DNA of 64,000 nucleotides from Sphingobium sp. Leaf26 (GCF_001421665.1 NZ_LMKV01000029.1:165188-229187); one strand, 5' to 3'; positions 42,868 to 51,049 are shown, counted from the first letter of the stretch. Notes: generated by a model from the sequence alone, not told the origin. Numbers and translations are program-made.

Positions 42868-45483
42868 ATGTCCCTGCTGCGTGCATCCCTGAACGATAAT
42901 CCATCCCGTTCGATGACTTTGATGGTCGCTCTCGGCCTGTCGGAGGGCGGGACCGAGGTGTCCGCATCCTGGATTTCGGGCACATTCTTCCACATCGCGC
43001 GGCTGTGGCCGTTGATCCTGCTGGCCAAGTTCAGCGTCATCGCGTTGCTGAACCTGCCTTTCTATTCCGGCGAGCCGCTCCAGGTCGCGCTGATGATCGC
43101 CATGCTGATGATCGACGGCACGCTGATGCTGCTGCCGCGCCGCAGCAGGTTCCGCGGCCTCATGCCGCATGTCCAGAACTGGATGATGTTGCCGATGGTG
43201 TTCCTGTCGGGCCTGACCTTCAGCCTGTGGCTGGGCTATGAAGCCAAGGCGGCGACCGACGCACTGTTCCTGGCGGCGGTGCCCGAACTGGCGGTCGCGC
43301 TGCTCGCGGTCTGCATTTTCGGCGACCGGCGCCTGCTCGGCATCAGCTATTTCCTTGGCGCCTTGCTGGTGTCCGTGGTGGAAAAGGCCGGCCTGGCGCA
43401 GGTCGGCCTGTTGTTCAGTTGCGTCATCGTCATGCTGGTCGCGACCCTGCGCCAGGCGACGGCCGACCGCGACCAGGCGATCGCCAGGCACCAGCAGGAT
43501 CTGCGCGCCCAGCGTTCCGACCGGCTGTTGCAGGAGCATGAGCGGACCGGGCGCGGCTGGTTCTGGGAAACCGACCGTCAGGGCTGCCTCACCTATATCA
43601 GCGACACGCTGGCGCAGTCCCTGTCGCTGGCGACGGAGACGCTGATCGGCAAGCCGATCACCGAGATCGTCCGGCCCGGCGACAAGAAGCAGGGCGATGG
43701 CGAGCGTACGCTTGGCTTTCACCTGTCCGCCCGCACCGGCTTTTCCGACATTGCGGTCTGCGCCGCGATGGCGAAGGAAGAGGAACGCTGGTGGTCCATT
43801 TCCGGCCAACCGGTGTTCAACGAATTTGGCCAGTTCCATGGCTTTCGCGGGTCGGGCACGGACCTGACCGAAACCCGCCGCAATCAGGCGGAGGTGACGC
43901 GCCTTGCCCAGTTCGATTCGCTCACGGGCCTTGCCAACCGCATCCAGATGCTGCGATCGCTGGAGCAGGCTGTGGCCGACCGCCATGGCAAGCCGGGCGA
44001 ATGTACGCTGATGATGCTGGACCTCGATCGGTTCAAGATCGTCAACGACACGCTGGGCCATCCCGCCGGCGACGCGCTGCTGCGTCAGGTCAGCCAGCGG
44101 TTGCAGCGCGTGGTCGGCGAAAAGGGGCTGGTCGGTCGCCAGGGCGGCGACGAGTTCAAGATATTGCTGCCCGGCCGCCACGACCAGACCGTGCTCGCCC
44201 ATCTGGCGCAGGCGATCATCAGCGCCGTGTCGCAACCCTATATGGTCGAAGGCAATGCCGTGGTCATCGGTGTGTCGATCGGCCTGTCCGCCTGCCCGCA
44301 GGACGGCGTGACCGCCGACGCACTGATCCGCAACGCCGACCTGGCGCTCTATGCCGCCAAGGGCGACGGCCGCGGCGTTCATCGCTTCTATTCGTCGGAC
44401 ATGCACGCCGACGCGGAAAATCGCCGCCAGTTGGAGGAGGATCTGCGCCGCGCGCTGACCGCCGACGGCCTGCACCTCGTCTACCAGCCGGTCGTGTCGT
44501 CCAAGACCGAGCAGATTACCGGCTATGAAGCATTGCTGCGCTGGAACCATCCGGTGCGCGGGCCGATCTCGCCGACGCTCTTCATCCCGATTGCGGAGGA
44601 TAGCGGCCTGATCGCCCAGATCGGCGAATGGGTGATGCGCACCGCCTGTCGCGACGCCGCCGAATGGCAGGACGGCATCCGGGTCGCGGTCAATGTCTCG
44701 CCGACCCAGTTCGCCAATCCCGGCTTCCCCGCGACGGTGATGAGCGCGCTTGCATCGTCGCAACTGGCGGCAGAGCGGCTTGAACTGGAAATTACCGAAA
44801 GCGTCTTCCTGAACGACGATGACGGCACGGACGCGATGTTCAACCGGTTGAAGGCGATCGGCGTCCGGCTGGCGCTGGACGATTTCGGCACCGGCTATTC
44901 GTCGCTCGGCTATTTGAAGAAGGCACCGTTCGACAAGATCAAGATCGACCAGAGTTTCGTGCGCGGCGCCGCGATCAAAGGCAACCGCAACAGCGCGATC
45001 ATCAAGGCGATCGTGAGTCTGGCCGAGGCGCTGGGCATGGACACCACCGCCGAAGGCGCGGAGACGCAGGACGAACTGGCGCTGATCCGCCAACTGGGGT
45101 GCAGCCATATCCAGGGCTATATCTATGGCCGGCCGATGCCCATGGCCGATGTGATGGCTACCCAGCAGCGCGTCGGTACGGCGGCCAGCGCCAATGGCTT
45201 CCAGTCCAGCCGCCCCGAACGCAAGACCATGCTGCGCACCATCGCGGTCCATCATGACGGCCATGTCTATACCGGGCGCGTCCGCAACATCTCTGCCACC
45301 GGCGCGCTGATCGAGGGGCTGTGGAACGTGCCGACGGGCACATTGTTCGCGATCGAACTGGCCGAAAACCAGTTCGTCAACGCGACCAGCAAATGGTCGA
45401 AGGATGACCGGATGGGCGTGGAATTCGCCGGATCGGTGGACATCAGTACCCTGCGCAACCCGCCGCGCACCATGGCAGGGTAA
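42868..45483 (+). CDS. Membrane GGDEF-EAL-PilZ cyclic di-GMP protein
   Basis: This 871-aa protein has five or six N-terminal helices (~40-200), a PAS-like domain (~225-340), GGDEF (~350-510, active loop VGRQGGDEFKIL), EAL (~525-770, with YEALLRWNHP, LELEITES, DDFGTGYSSLGYL and IKIDQSF) and a C-terminal PilZ-like domain (~780-870, RNISATGALIEG). Both catalytic motifs look intact. The RxxD inhibitory site is missing. The PilZ part has a degenerate arginine motif. It may switch between making and degrading cyclic di-GMP, with PilZ sensing the product. Confidence 0.9.
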   Translation: MSLLRASLNDNPSRSMTLMVALGLSEGGTEVSASWISGTFFHIARLWPLILLAKFSVIALLNLPFYSGEPLQVALMIAMLMIDGTLMLLPRRSRFRGLMPHVQNWMMLPMVFLSGLTFSLWLGYEAKAATDALFLAAVPELAVALLAVCIFGDRRLLGISYFLGALLVSVVEKAGLAQVGLLFSCVIVMLVATLRQATADRDQAIARHQQDLRAQRSDRLLQEHERTGRGWFWETDRQGCLTYISDTLAQSLSLATETLIGKPITEIVRPGDKKQGDGERTLGFHLSARTGFSDIAVCAAMAKEEERWWSISGQPVFNEFGQFHGFRGSGTDLTETRRNQAEVTRLAQFDSLTGLANRIQMLRSLEQAVADRHGKPGECTLMMLDLDRFKIVNDTLGHPAGDALLRQVSQRLQRVVGEKGLVGRQGGDEFKILLPGRHDQTVLAHLAQAIISAVSQPYMVEGNAVVIGVSIGLSACPQDGVTADALIRNADLALYAAKGDGRGVHRFYSSDMHADAENRRQLEEDLRRALTADGLHLVYQPVVSSKTEQITGYEALLRWNHPVRGPISPTLFIPIAEDSGLIAQIGEWVMRTACRDAAEWQDGIRVAVNVSPTQFANPGFPATVMSALASSQLAAERLELEITESVFLNDDDGTDAMFNRLKAIGVRLALDDFGTGYSSLGYLKKAPFDKIKIDQSFVRGAAIKGNRNSAIIKAIVSLAEALGMDTTAEGAETQDELALIRQLGCSHIQGYIYGRPMPMADVMATQQRVGTAASANGFQSSRPERKTMLRTIAVHHDGHVYTGRVRNISATGALIEGLWNVPTGTLFAIELAENQFVNATSKWSKDDRMGVEFAGSVDISTLRNPPRTMAG

Positions 45484-45644
45484 AAGCCGAGCAGGGCCTG
45501 ATTGGGATGGGAAGGCGCCATCTGCTTTTGGCGAGACCAGCGGCAATATCTGACGCCGGGTGGTGCAAGGTCACGCTGCCATAGCTTCGCTTTGCAGAAG
45601 GTCCGGCATATCCTAGAGACGGATCGTCAGGATTTTGAATCACA

Positions 45645-46475
45645 ATGAATTATCGCCATTCCTTCCATGCGGGCAATAGCGCCGATGTCGTAAAGCACAG
45701 CCTGTTGATCGCTTTGGTGCAGGCCTTGCAGCATAAGCCCGGCCCGCTGACGCTGATCGATACCCATGCCGGCTGCGGGCTGTACGACCTTGGCGGCAGC
45801 GATGCGCAACGCACCGGCGAGGCCATGGGGGGCGTGCTGCGGGCCTTTGCCGACCCGAACCCGTTGCTGGACGACTATCGCGCCGCCGTACAGGCGGTGA
45901 ATATGGGGGGCGAACCGCAGCTCTACCCCGGCTCACCGCGGTTTCTGGCGCAGCTTTCGCGGCCGCAGGATGTCCTGATCCTCAACGAAAAACACCCGGA
46001 AGACGCCTATACCCTGCGCGGCGTTATGCGCGACACCGGCGCGGCCGTGCATGAACGCGACGCCTACGAACTTTGGCTGGCTATGGTGCCGCCCCGCACC
46101 GCGCGGGGCGTGGTGGTGGTCGACCCACCCTATGAGCAGACCGACGAACGCGCGCGCATCACCGCCACCCTCGCCGCCGCTCACCGCAAATGGGCGCATG
46201 GCGTGACGGTGATCTGGTTTCCGCTGAAAGACCGCGCCACGCATCGGCAGTGGACGGGGCAGTTGCGCAGGCTCGGCATCCCTAAATTTCTGCGGGTGGA
46301 ACATTGGCTATATGATAGCGAGCAACCCGGCATCTATAACGGCGCGGGCCTCTTTATCATCAACCCGCCTTACGCTTTCACGCAGACGCTGCCGCCACGG
46401 CTGGAAGCCTTGCGCGCGGCGTTAGCGCCCGAAGGGCATGAGGGCGAGATCATATCCGATTGGTTGGGCGATTGA
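45645..46475 (+). CDS. rlmJ: 23S rRNA (adenine2030-N6)-methyltransferase RlmJ
   Basis: This 276-aa enzyme begins MNYRHSFHAGNSADVVKHSLL, the signature of RlmJ/YhiR. The SAM-binding loop is LIDTHAGCGLYDLGG, and the catalytic motif VVVDPPYEQTDE is the N6-adenine DPPY type. It methylates A2030 of 23S rRNA. It is a single gene. Upstream, CCTAGAGACGGATC at 45612-45625 resembles CCTAGAAGACGGATC at 17081-17095 before another gene and may be part of a promoter. Confidence 0.95.
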   Translation: MNYRHSFHAGNSADVVKHSLLIALVQALQHKPGPLTLIDTHAGCGLYDLGGSDAQRTGEAMGGVLRAFADPNPLLDDYRAAVQAVNMGGEPQLYPGSPRFLAQLSRPQDVLILNEKHPEDAYTLRGVMRDTGAAVHERDAYELWLAMVPPRTARGVVVVDPPYEQTDERARITATLAAAHRKWAHGVTVIWFPLKDRATHRQWTGQLRRLGIPKFLRVEHWLYDSEQPGIYNGAGLFIINPPYAFTQTLPPRLEALRAALAPEGHEGEIISDWLGD

Positions 46476-46554
46476 GACAGACCCTCATGAAGGGGTCGGA
46501 AAGCCCTGCGATACCGGGGATGAAGTGCCGCTGCTGACATGCTAAGGACATGCC

Positions 46555-46875
46555 ATGTTTCAAGCACCCGGCCGCAGCGGCACTGTCGAGATCGACGGTT
46601 TCAAATATGATTGGGAACTCCTGAGCGAGCCTCAATTATCCTCTTCCGATGGTTGGAAGGGCATGACTGTCTCCCTGCGTGAGAAAGACATGCCCCGCGA
46701 AGCCGTGCTGGAATTTCCGGCACCCAAGCGCCTGATGAGAGGATTGCCGAAAGGGCGTTTGCACATCAACGATGCGATTGCTTCGCGAGGGGTGCGGGCA
46801 GCATTATCGGCAGGATGGGACCCTGCGTCGCGCGGCAAACCCACGGTTTTCATGGTCGACGCCAACGGCGACTAG
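46555..46875 (+). CDS. Conserved hypothetical small protein
   Basis: This 106-aa cytoplasmic protein begins MFQAPGRSGTVEIDGFKYDW. Segments MTVSLREKDMPREAVLEFP and HINDAIASRGVRAALSAGWDP look like a beta-rich fold, and the end KPTVFMVDANGD is a plausible conserved close. I do not recognise a characterised family. AAGGAC lies before the ATG. The following gap, 46876-47017, shows no gene. Confidence 0.65.
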   Translation: MFQAPGRSGTVEIDGFKYDWELLSEPQLSSSDGWKGMTVSLREKDMPREAVLEFPAPKRLMRGLPKGRLHINDAIASRGVRAALSAGWDPASRGKPTVFMVDANGD

Positions 46876-47017
46876 GAATCGAGAAGGCATTACGAGAGCC
46901 TTGCCCAAGCGCCTCGCGGACGTTTACGGCGCAAAAATCGAGCGACATTGTAAACTTGGCCCCGTCGCGTCGTCGCGACCCGAAACGGTCGTTTCAGATC
47001 CTCGCTTCGACGGCGTT

Positions 47018-47524
47018 TCAGCAGCGCTTGCGTGTGACCGCCGTGCCGTCGTTGACGATGGTCAATGCCTTGCCGTCCTTCGACAGGCTCAGCGCCAGGG
47101 TGCGGGTCCAACTCTGGCCCTCGCCGGTGAAGGCGGCCTCCACCGCCGCGCGGTCATCCTTGTCCTGGATCACGCTTTGGACCGTGCCGACGCTTTCGTG
47201 AAAAAGCAACTGGTCCGGCATGACGGTCAGTTCCAGTGCCGCCGCCTTGTCACCGCATCGCTCGGCCGCGCCCGCCCAGCGCCCCTGCATCGCGGCCGGG
47301 ACCAGCCCGTCCGGCGCGGCGACGGGCGGTGGCGTCTGCACGTCCGGCACGGTTTCGACCGGTGTGATGCCGTTGACGGGCGGCTCGGCCATGTTGGGCA
47401 GCGTCTGGTCCAATATATTGGTGACGACGCCCGGCTGGTCTTCCTGCTTGTCCGGCGTGCGGTTGCAGGCGGGGACGATCAGCAGCAACGGCAACATCAG
47501 CAGGGCGGAGGATGAAGTTCGCAT
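47018..47524 (-). CDS. Putative lipoprotein
   Basis: This 168-aa protein has a hydrophobic leader ending LLLIVPAC, a lipobox-like site about 19 residues in, from the ATG at 47524 (MRTSSSALL). A Pro/Val-rich linker (NGITPVETVPDVQTPPPVAA) follows, then a domain with paired Cys (GAAERCGDKAAALEL, TAVTRKRC) and GRWAGAAE, suggestive of a small beta-barrel fold. Function is unknown. The six codons upstream of 47524 lie in a poor initiation context. Confidence 0.7.
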   Translation of the reverse strand: MRTSSSALLMLPLLLIVPACNRTPDKQEDQPGVVTNILDQTLPNMAEPPVNGITPVETVPDVQTPPPVAAPDGLVPAAMQGRWAGAAERCGDKAAALELTVMPDQLLFHESVGTVQSVIQDKDDRAAVEAAFTGEGQSWTRTLALSLSKDGKALTIVNDGTAVTRKRC

Positions 47525-47635
47525 GGAAAACAAACCGGCCAATCACCGACCGGTTCCCGCTAACGGTTCCGGTCGCCCTTCCCTTGGCCCGCCACCATGC
47601 TAGGTTGCCACCGGTCCATGAGAGGAGTCGATGCC

Positions 47636-48049
47636 ATGCCGGTGCTGGGAATGGGGGGCCTGTTCTTCCGCGCGCGCGATCCCGATGCGCTGGCCGCCTG
47701 GTATCGCATGCACCTGAATGTCGGCGGCGGCTGCGTGGTCGATCCCGCCGATCCGCCCGATGAATGGATCTGGCAACCCCAGGGCGGGCCGATGGTCTTT
47801 GCCCCGTTCAAGGCAGACAGCGACTATTTCGCCGCCGACAAGGCGTTCATGTTGAATTTCCGCGTGTCCGATCTCGATTCCCTTCTGGCCCACTTGCGGA
47901 GCGCCGACATCGCGATCATCACCAAGCCGGAATGGGACGATCCCGTCCTTGGCCGTTTTGCCCGCATTCACGATCCGGAGGGTAATGCGATCGAATTGTG
48001 GGAACAGCCCGACCATCGCCCCGAAACGCCGCAAGGAACCCCGTCATGA
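47636..48049 (+). CDS. VOC-superfamily protein (glyoxalase/bleomycin-resistance fold)
   Basis: This 137-aa protein shows the beta-alpha-beta-beta-beta pattern: GMGGLFFRARDPDALAAWYRMHLN at the start, MLNFRVSDLDSLLAHL in the middle and the metal-site-like RIHDPEGNAIELWEQP near the end. Members bind divalent metal and act as lyases, dioxygenases or drug binders; no specific role can be named. Its stop overlaps the start of the peroxiredoxin gene (ATGA), so the two are co-translated. Confidence 0.85.
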   Translation: MPVLGMGGLFFRARDPDALAAWYRMHLNVGGGCVVDPADPPDEWIWQPQGGPMVFAPFKADSDYFAADKAFMLNFRVSDLDSLLAHLRSADIAIITKPEWDDPVLGRFARIHDPEGNAIELWEQPDHRPETPQGTPS

Positions 48050-48576
48050 AGCGCCTCTCCCTTCTCCTCGCCGCCGCCGCCACACTGATGTCCGGCAATG
48101 CCATGGCCGCGCTCGCCATCGGCACCAAGGCGCCCGATTTCACCACCCGCGGCGCGCAGGCGGGCAAGACCTTCACTTTGACCCTGTCGCACCAGTTGAA
48201 ACGCGGCCCTGTCGTCCTCTATTTCTTCCCCAAGGCGTTCACGCCGGGCTGCTCGGCCGAAGCGCGTGAATTTGCGGAGAATATCGACAAGTTCAAGGCG
48301 GCCGGCGCCACCGTCATCGGCATGTCGGCCGACCCGGTCGATGATCTCGTCGCCTTCTCGACCAAGGAATGTGCGGGCAAGTTCGCCGTCGCCTCGGCTG
48401 GCCCCGCCATCGTGTCGGGCTATGACGTCGCCTTGAAGATGCGGCCGGGCATGACCGACCGCACCTCCTATGTCATCGCGCCGTCAGGCCGCGTCGCCTT
48501 CGTCCATAGCGAGATGAACTATGCCGGCCATGTGAAGAGCACGCTGGCCGCCGTGCAGGCGATGAAGGGGAAGTAG
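48046..48576 (+). CDS. Exported peroxiredoxin (AhpC/TSA, Bcp-like)
   Basis: This 176-aa protein has a signal peptide (MKRLSLLLAAAATLMSGNAMA) and a thioredoxin fold. The peroxidatic Cys is in KAFTPGCSAEAREF, in the TPGC arrangement of Bcp/PrxQ types. A second Cys in TKECAGKFAV may be the resolving one. It likely removes peroxides in the periplasm. It is coupled to the upstream VOC gene. It ends 10 bp before a hairpin repeat that separates it from the convergent hydrolase gene. Confidence 0.88.
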   Translation: MKRLSLLLAAAATLMSGNAMAALAIGTKAPDFTTRGAQAGKTFTLTLSHQLKRGPVVLYFFPKAFTPGCSAEAREFAENIDKFKAAGATVIGMSADPVDDLVAFSTKECAGKFAVASAGPAIVSGYDVALKMRPGMTDRTSYVIAPSGRVAFVHSEMNYAGHVKSTLAAVQAMKGK

Positions 48577-48586
48577 GCACCATATC

Positions 48587-48618
48587 CGTTCGTCCTGAGC
48601 GAAGTCGAAGGACGAACG
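48587..48618. repeat. Short hairpin copy of the CCGTTCGTCCTGAG repeat, likely terminator
   Basis: CGTTCGTCCT (48587-48596) and AGGACGAACG (48609-48618) are perfect inverse arms around GAGCGAAGTCGA. Sequence matches the ends of the element at 25192-25310. It lies between convergent genes, where it may stop both transcripts. Confidence 0.7.
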
Positions 48619-48632
48619 AAGGTCAGGGCCTT

Positions 48633-49535
48633 TTACCCCTTCACATAAGTTCCGAACCAGCCAAGCGTCGCGTCCCAGGCGGCCTTGGCGGCGGCTTCAT
48701 GATAGCTGGGACGATAATCGGCCATGAAGCCATGTTCCGCCCCGGCGTGGACGGTGATGGCATCGGGCGGCGATTTGCCGGCCTTGGTCAGCGCGGCGCG
48801 CATCGCGTCCACGTCCGTCACCGGAATACCCTTGTCCAGTGCGCCATATTGACCCAGTACCGGCGCCTTGAGTTTCGGCACTTCCTCGATCGCGCTCAGC
48901 GGCTGCAATTCGGTCTTGTCGCTCACCAGCCGGCCGTAAAAGGCCACCCCGGCATTCAGCTTGGCACTGTGCGCGGCATAGAGCCACACGATCCGCCCGC
49001 CCCAGCAAAAGCCGGTAATGCCGCGCTTCTTACCGTCGCCGCCATGGCTGCCGGCCCAGTCATAGACGGTGTCGATATCGGCCAGCACCTGAACATCGGG
49101 CGCCTTCGACACGATCGTCCCGACAAGCTGCTTGAAGTCCGCAACCTTGGTCGCATCGCCATGGCGCGCAAACAGGTCCGGCGCGATGGCATAATAGCCC
49201 GCCTTGGCGAAGCGGCGGCAGATATCGCGAATCCATTCATGTACGCCGAAAATCTCATGGACGACGACGATCACCGGCGCCGCCTTGCCACCTGAGGGCC
49301 GCGCGACGAAGGCCGGCAGAGCGAAGCCGTCATTGGCGGCAATGGACACCGCCTCTTCGGTCAATCCTTCGCCCGATGTCTGCACCGCGCTGCTGGCGAC
49401 CGGGCGGCAAGCGGCGGCAAAGCCCGCCGCGAAGGCGCCGCCGGCCAACACATGGCGGCGCTGGAGGCCGGTGCTGCGTACCCAGTTCCGGTCTTCGGGC
49501 AAACGCTGCTCTTCATCGCTCCGGTCGGTCGTCAT
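48633..49535 (-). CDS. Tat-exported dienelactone hydrolase family protein
   Basis: This 300-aa alpha/beta hydrolase has an N-terminal twin-arginine segment (LQRRHVLAGGAFAAGFAAAC) that predicts Tat export or a lipid anchor at the Cys. The nucleophile Cys lies in ITGFCWGGRIVW; the Asp and His are near QYGALDKGIPV and AGAEHGFMADY. Dienelactone hydrolase acts in chlorocatechol degradation, but exported members have broader, mostly unknown substrates. The ATG at 49535 is chosen; the frame extends upstream over the next gene's end. Confidence 0.87.
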   Translation of the reverse strand: MTTDRSDEEQRLPEDRNWVRSTGLQRRHVLAGGAFAAGFAAACRPVASSAVQTSGEGLTEEAVSIAANDGFALPAFVARPSGGKAAPVIVVVHEIFGVHEWIRDICRRFAKAGYYAIAPDLFARHGDATKVADFKQLVGTIVSKAPDVQVLADIDTVYDWAGSHGGDGKKRGITGFCWGGRIVWLYAAHSAKLNAGVAFYGRLVSDKTELQPLSAIEEVPKLKAPVLGQYGALDKGIPVTDVDAMRAALTKAGKSPPDAITVHAGAEHGFMADYRPSYHEAAAKAAWDATLGWFGTYVKG

Positions 49536-49572
49536 CGGCGCTATTCCTTCTGCCAGTCCCCCGGCGCGCAGA

Positions 49573-49995
49573 CTAGCTGCCCGTGGGCCGCGCGCAAGCC
49601 AGGAAGTCGCCACCGACGATCCGTTCCAGCCCGGCCACATCATGGGCATAGATATAGACCCACGCCTCGACCGCCTCATCCGCCACCTGCACCCTCCATC
49701 GCACGCGGCGATATTCATGGGGTGGCGGATGATCGGCCGTCATTTCCTCATAGGCGTCCAGCCGGGCGAGCGTGGAAGCCGCGTCATTCAATGCGAACAG
49801 GTCGCCCAGCACCAGCCCCTCCGACCCCGGCACCAACCCCGGATAATCGGCCACACGATATAGATAGCCGCCGATGGTGGCCGGTCCCAGCAGCCGGGCA
49901 TTCGCCCGCAGCCATCGGGCCATAGCGCCATCGAAAGCCGCACGCAGCGTGCCATAGACAAAGAGACAGGCGGGATCGGAAAGAGTGTCAGGCAT
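49573..49995 (-). CDS. Gamma-glutamylcyclotransferase-like protein (AIG2/GGCT fold)
   Basis: This 140-aa protein has the substrate-binding loop LFVYGTLRAAFDGAMAR near the N-terminus and the catalytic Glu in ARLDAYEEMT. The family releases 5-oxoproline from gamma-glutamyl peptides; many bacterial members are uncharacterised. The start ATG at 49995 directly adjoins two direct repeats that may belong to the rightward PspC operon. Confidence 0.85.
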   Translation of the reverse strand: MPDTLSDPACLFVYGTLRAAFDGAMARWLRANARLLGPATIGGYLYRVADYPGLVPGSEGLVLGDLFALNDAASTLARLDAYEEMTADHPPPHEYRRVRWRVQVADEAVEAWVYIYAHDVAGLERIVGGDFLACARPTGS

Positions 49996-50027
49996 ATTTC
50001 ACCAACATACGGCGCATTTCGCCAACA
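49996..50027 (+). repeat. Two 12-bp direct repeats, 20-bp period
   Basis: ATTTCACCAACA (49996-50007) and ATTTCGCCAACA (50016-50027) differ at one base and are spaced by two helical turns. They lie about 75-100 bases upstream of the sigma-54-like promoter at 50099-50115, where an enhancer-binding protein would be expected. They also abut the start of the leftward gene. Confidence 0.45.
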
Positions 50028-50098
50028 GCGAGAATTTTTGACAATATGCCCAGCGAGTCACATGCGAGAAACCCACGCATTTCGGGGCAAAAATCAAA

Positions 50099-50115
50099 TT
50101 GGCACGGCATCTGCT
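50099..50115 (+). promoter_or_regulatory. Sigma-54-type promoter of the small PspC operon
   Basis: TTGGCACGGCATCTGCT fits the -24/-12 consensus TGGCAC-N5-TTGC with one mismatch, and with GG and GC exactly 12 bases apart. Transcription would begin near 50126, about 44 bases before the first small ORF. Phage-shock genes in other bacteria are sigma-54 dependent, which supports the reading. Confidence 0.5.
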
Positions 50116-50169
50116 ATCCCTGTGGACATCAGGGCCGGATAGCCGGTCACACAGCAGGGAGTATCCATC

Positions 50170-50274
50170 ATGTCCATCGCCAAGATCCAGAACGCCGCTT
50201 TCACCCTCGTCAGCGCGTTCATCGTTGCCGGCCTGTTCGTCAGCGCCGCCGTGCCCGTCGCGCCGATCGCCTGA
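50170..50274 (+). CDS. 34-aa membrane microprotein upstream of PspC
   Basis: The ORF from ATG at 50170 to TGA at 50274 encodes MSIAKIQNAAFTLVSAFIVA and a further 14 residues ending VPVAPIA. It is a single hydrophobic helix. CAGGGAG lies about nine bases before the start. It sits 38 bp before the PspC gene, so co-transcription is likely. I do not recognise a named family. Confidence 0.65.
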   Translation: MSIAKIQNAAFTLVSAFIVAGLFVSAAVPVAPIA

Positions 50275-50312
50275 TCGCCCCCTTCAGACCCTATAACGGA
50301 AAGACCCCTGTC

Positions 50313-50498
50313 ATGAACAACAGTTTCACCCTCGACCGTCGCAATGGCAAGATCATGGGCGTGTGCGCCGGCGTTTCGAACCGCACCGGCCTCGATGTCA
50401 CGCTGATCCGTGTCGCGCTGGTGCTGCTGACGCTGTGCGCGCTCGGTCCGATCGGCGTCGTGGCCTATCTGCTCGCCGGCTGGCTGGCGGAAGGTTGA
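50313..50498 (+). CDS. PspC-domain protein
   Basis: This 61-aa protein begins MNNSFTLDRRNGKIMGVCAG. The segment VCAGVSNRTGLDVTLIRVALV followed by a hydrophobic helix ending YLLAGWLAEG is the minimal PspC domain. In the phage-shock system PspC senses membrane stress with PspB and controls PspF/PspA; those genes are not here. AACGGAAAG precedes the start. A strong terminator follows at 50545-50581. Confidence 0.85.
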   Translation: MNNSFTLDRRNGKIMGVCAGVSNRTGLDVTLIRVALVLLTLCALGPIGVVAYLLAGWLAEG

Positions 50499-50544
50499 GG
50501 CGAGCCGTTCGACATATCGGGATGATCCCAAGTCGATATAAAGT

Positions 50545-50581
50545 AAAAGGCCGCCCTGGATTATCCCAGGAGCGGCCTTTT
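50545..50581 (+). terminator. Intrinsic terminator of the PspC operon
   Basis: AAAGGCCGC pairs with GCGGCCTTT, with an inner CTGG/CCAG stem, followed by TTTTG. Confidence 0.85.
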
Positions 50582-50624
50582 GATATCCCGATCCGTCGAG
50601 ATGAAGATCGCAGTCAAGCCGCGA

Positions 50625-50708
50625 TCAGGCATAAAGCACCGAATAGAAGGTCAGCATCTGAACGCCGACCGCAACGGCCAGCACGGTACCCTGAAACATC
50701 TGACGCAT
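50625..50708 (-). CDS. 27-aa membrane microprotein
   Basis: On the minus strand, ATG at 50708 to TGA at 50625 encodes MRQMFQGTVLAVAVGVQMLT and seven more residues (FYSVLYA). It is one membrane helix. GGAG lies six bases before the ATG, inside an upstream in-frame ATG (50720) that would add four residues. Composition and ribosome site support expression, but there is no homology evidence. Confidence 0.5.
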   Translation of the reverse strand: MRQMFQGTVLAVAVGVQMLTFYSVLYA

Positions 50709-50990
50709 ATTTTGCTCCATATTTACAAAAATCAATCCCCGGTCTTCGGGGAAGCAGGCCACTACGCCCGTCATATTATTGTAACAATCGCAAAGCGCGG
50801 CATACCGATTGCATCAAACGCAACAGAGCAACAGGGATGTTGCTCCCAAGCCACAATTTTCGCCCTTCTTCGTCCGTTGGCATATGATCGGGCCGGCGGG
50901 TAATGTCGACGGCAACATGGCCGGCCTGCTCGTCGAGGCGTTCGACCTACTGGCACCGGCGACCGGCGCAAAACCGAGCAGCCCCATGTC
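50709..50990. other. Gap before the methionine locus, with hairpins and a possible gene remnant
   Basis: CCCCG/CGGGG (50737-50751) and GAGCAACA/TGTTGCTC (50826-50845) form small hairpins. From about 50878 to 50990 the plus frame reads like ordinary protein (WHMIGPAGNVDGNMAGLLVE then AFDLLAPATGAKP) with GC-biased codons. It has no convincing start and runs into AT-rich promoter DNA. It may be the remnant of a lost gene. Confidence 0.3.
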
Positions 50991-51044
50991 ATATAAAGAT
51001 ATCTTTATATTGTCATTGACAATGGCCTGCCCTTGCTGTTGAAA
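50991..51044 (+). promoter_or_regulatory. 20-bp palindromic operator and putative promoter of the mesX-mesD leader
   Basis: ATATAAAGATATCTTTATAT (50991-51010) is a perfect palindrome in otherwise GC-rich DNA. TTGACA (51016-51021) and TTGAAA (51039-51044) at 17-base spacing form a plausible -35/-10 pair, placing transcription start near 51050. The palindrome resembles operators I recall for methionine-cycle ArsR-family regulators (SahR type), but that identification is from memory and unverified. Confidence 0.5.
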
Positions 51045-51049
51045 GAGCC

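Noticed and set aside
42637..45546. 969-codon minus-strand frame opposite the GGDEF-EAL-PilZ gene
   Set aside because: It covers the whole opposite gene and part of dnaN, has no ribosome site, and its residues reflect antisense codon bias only.
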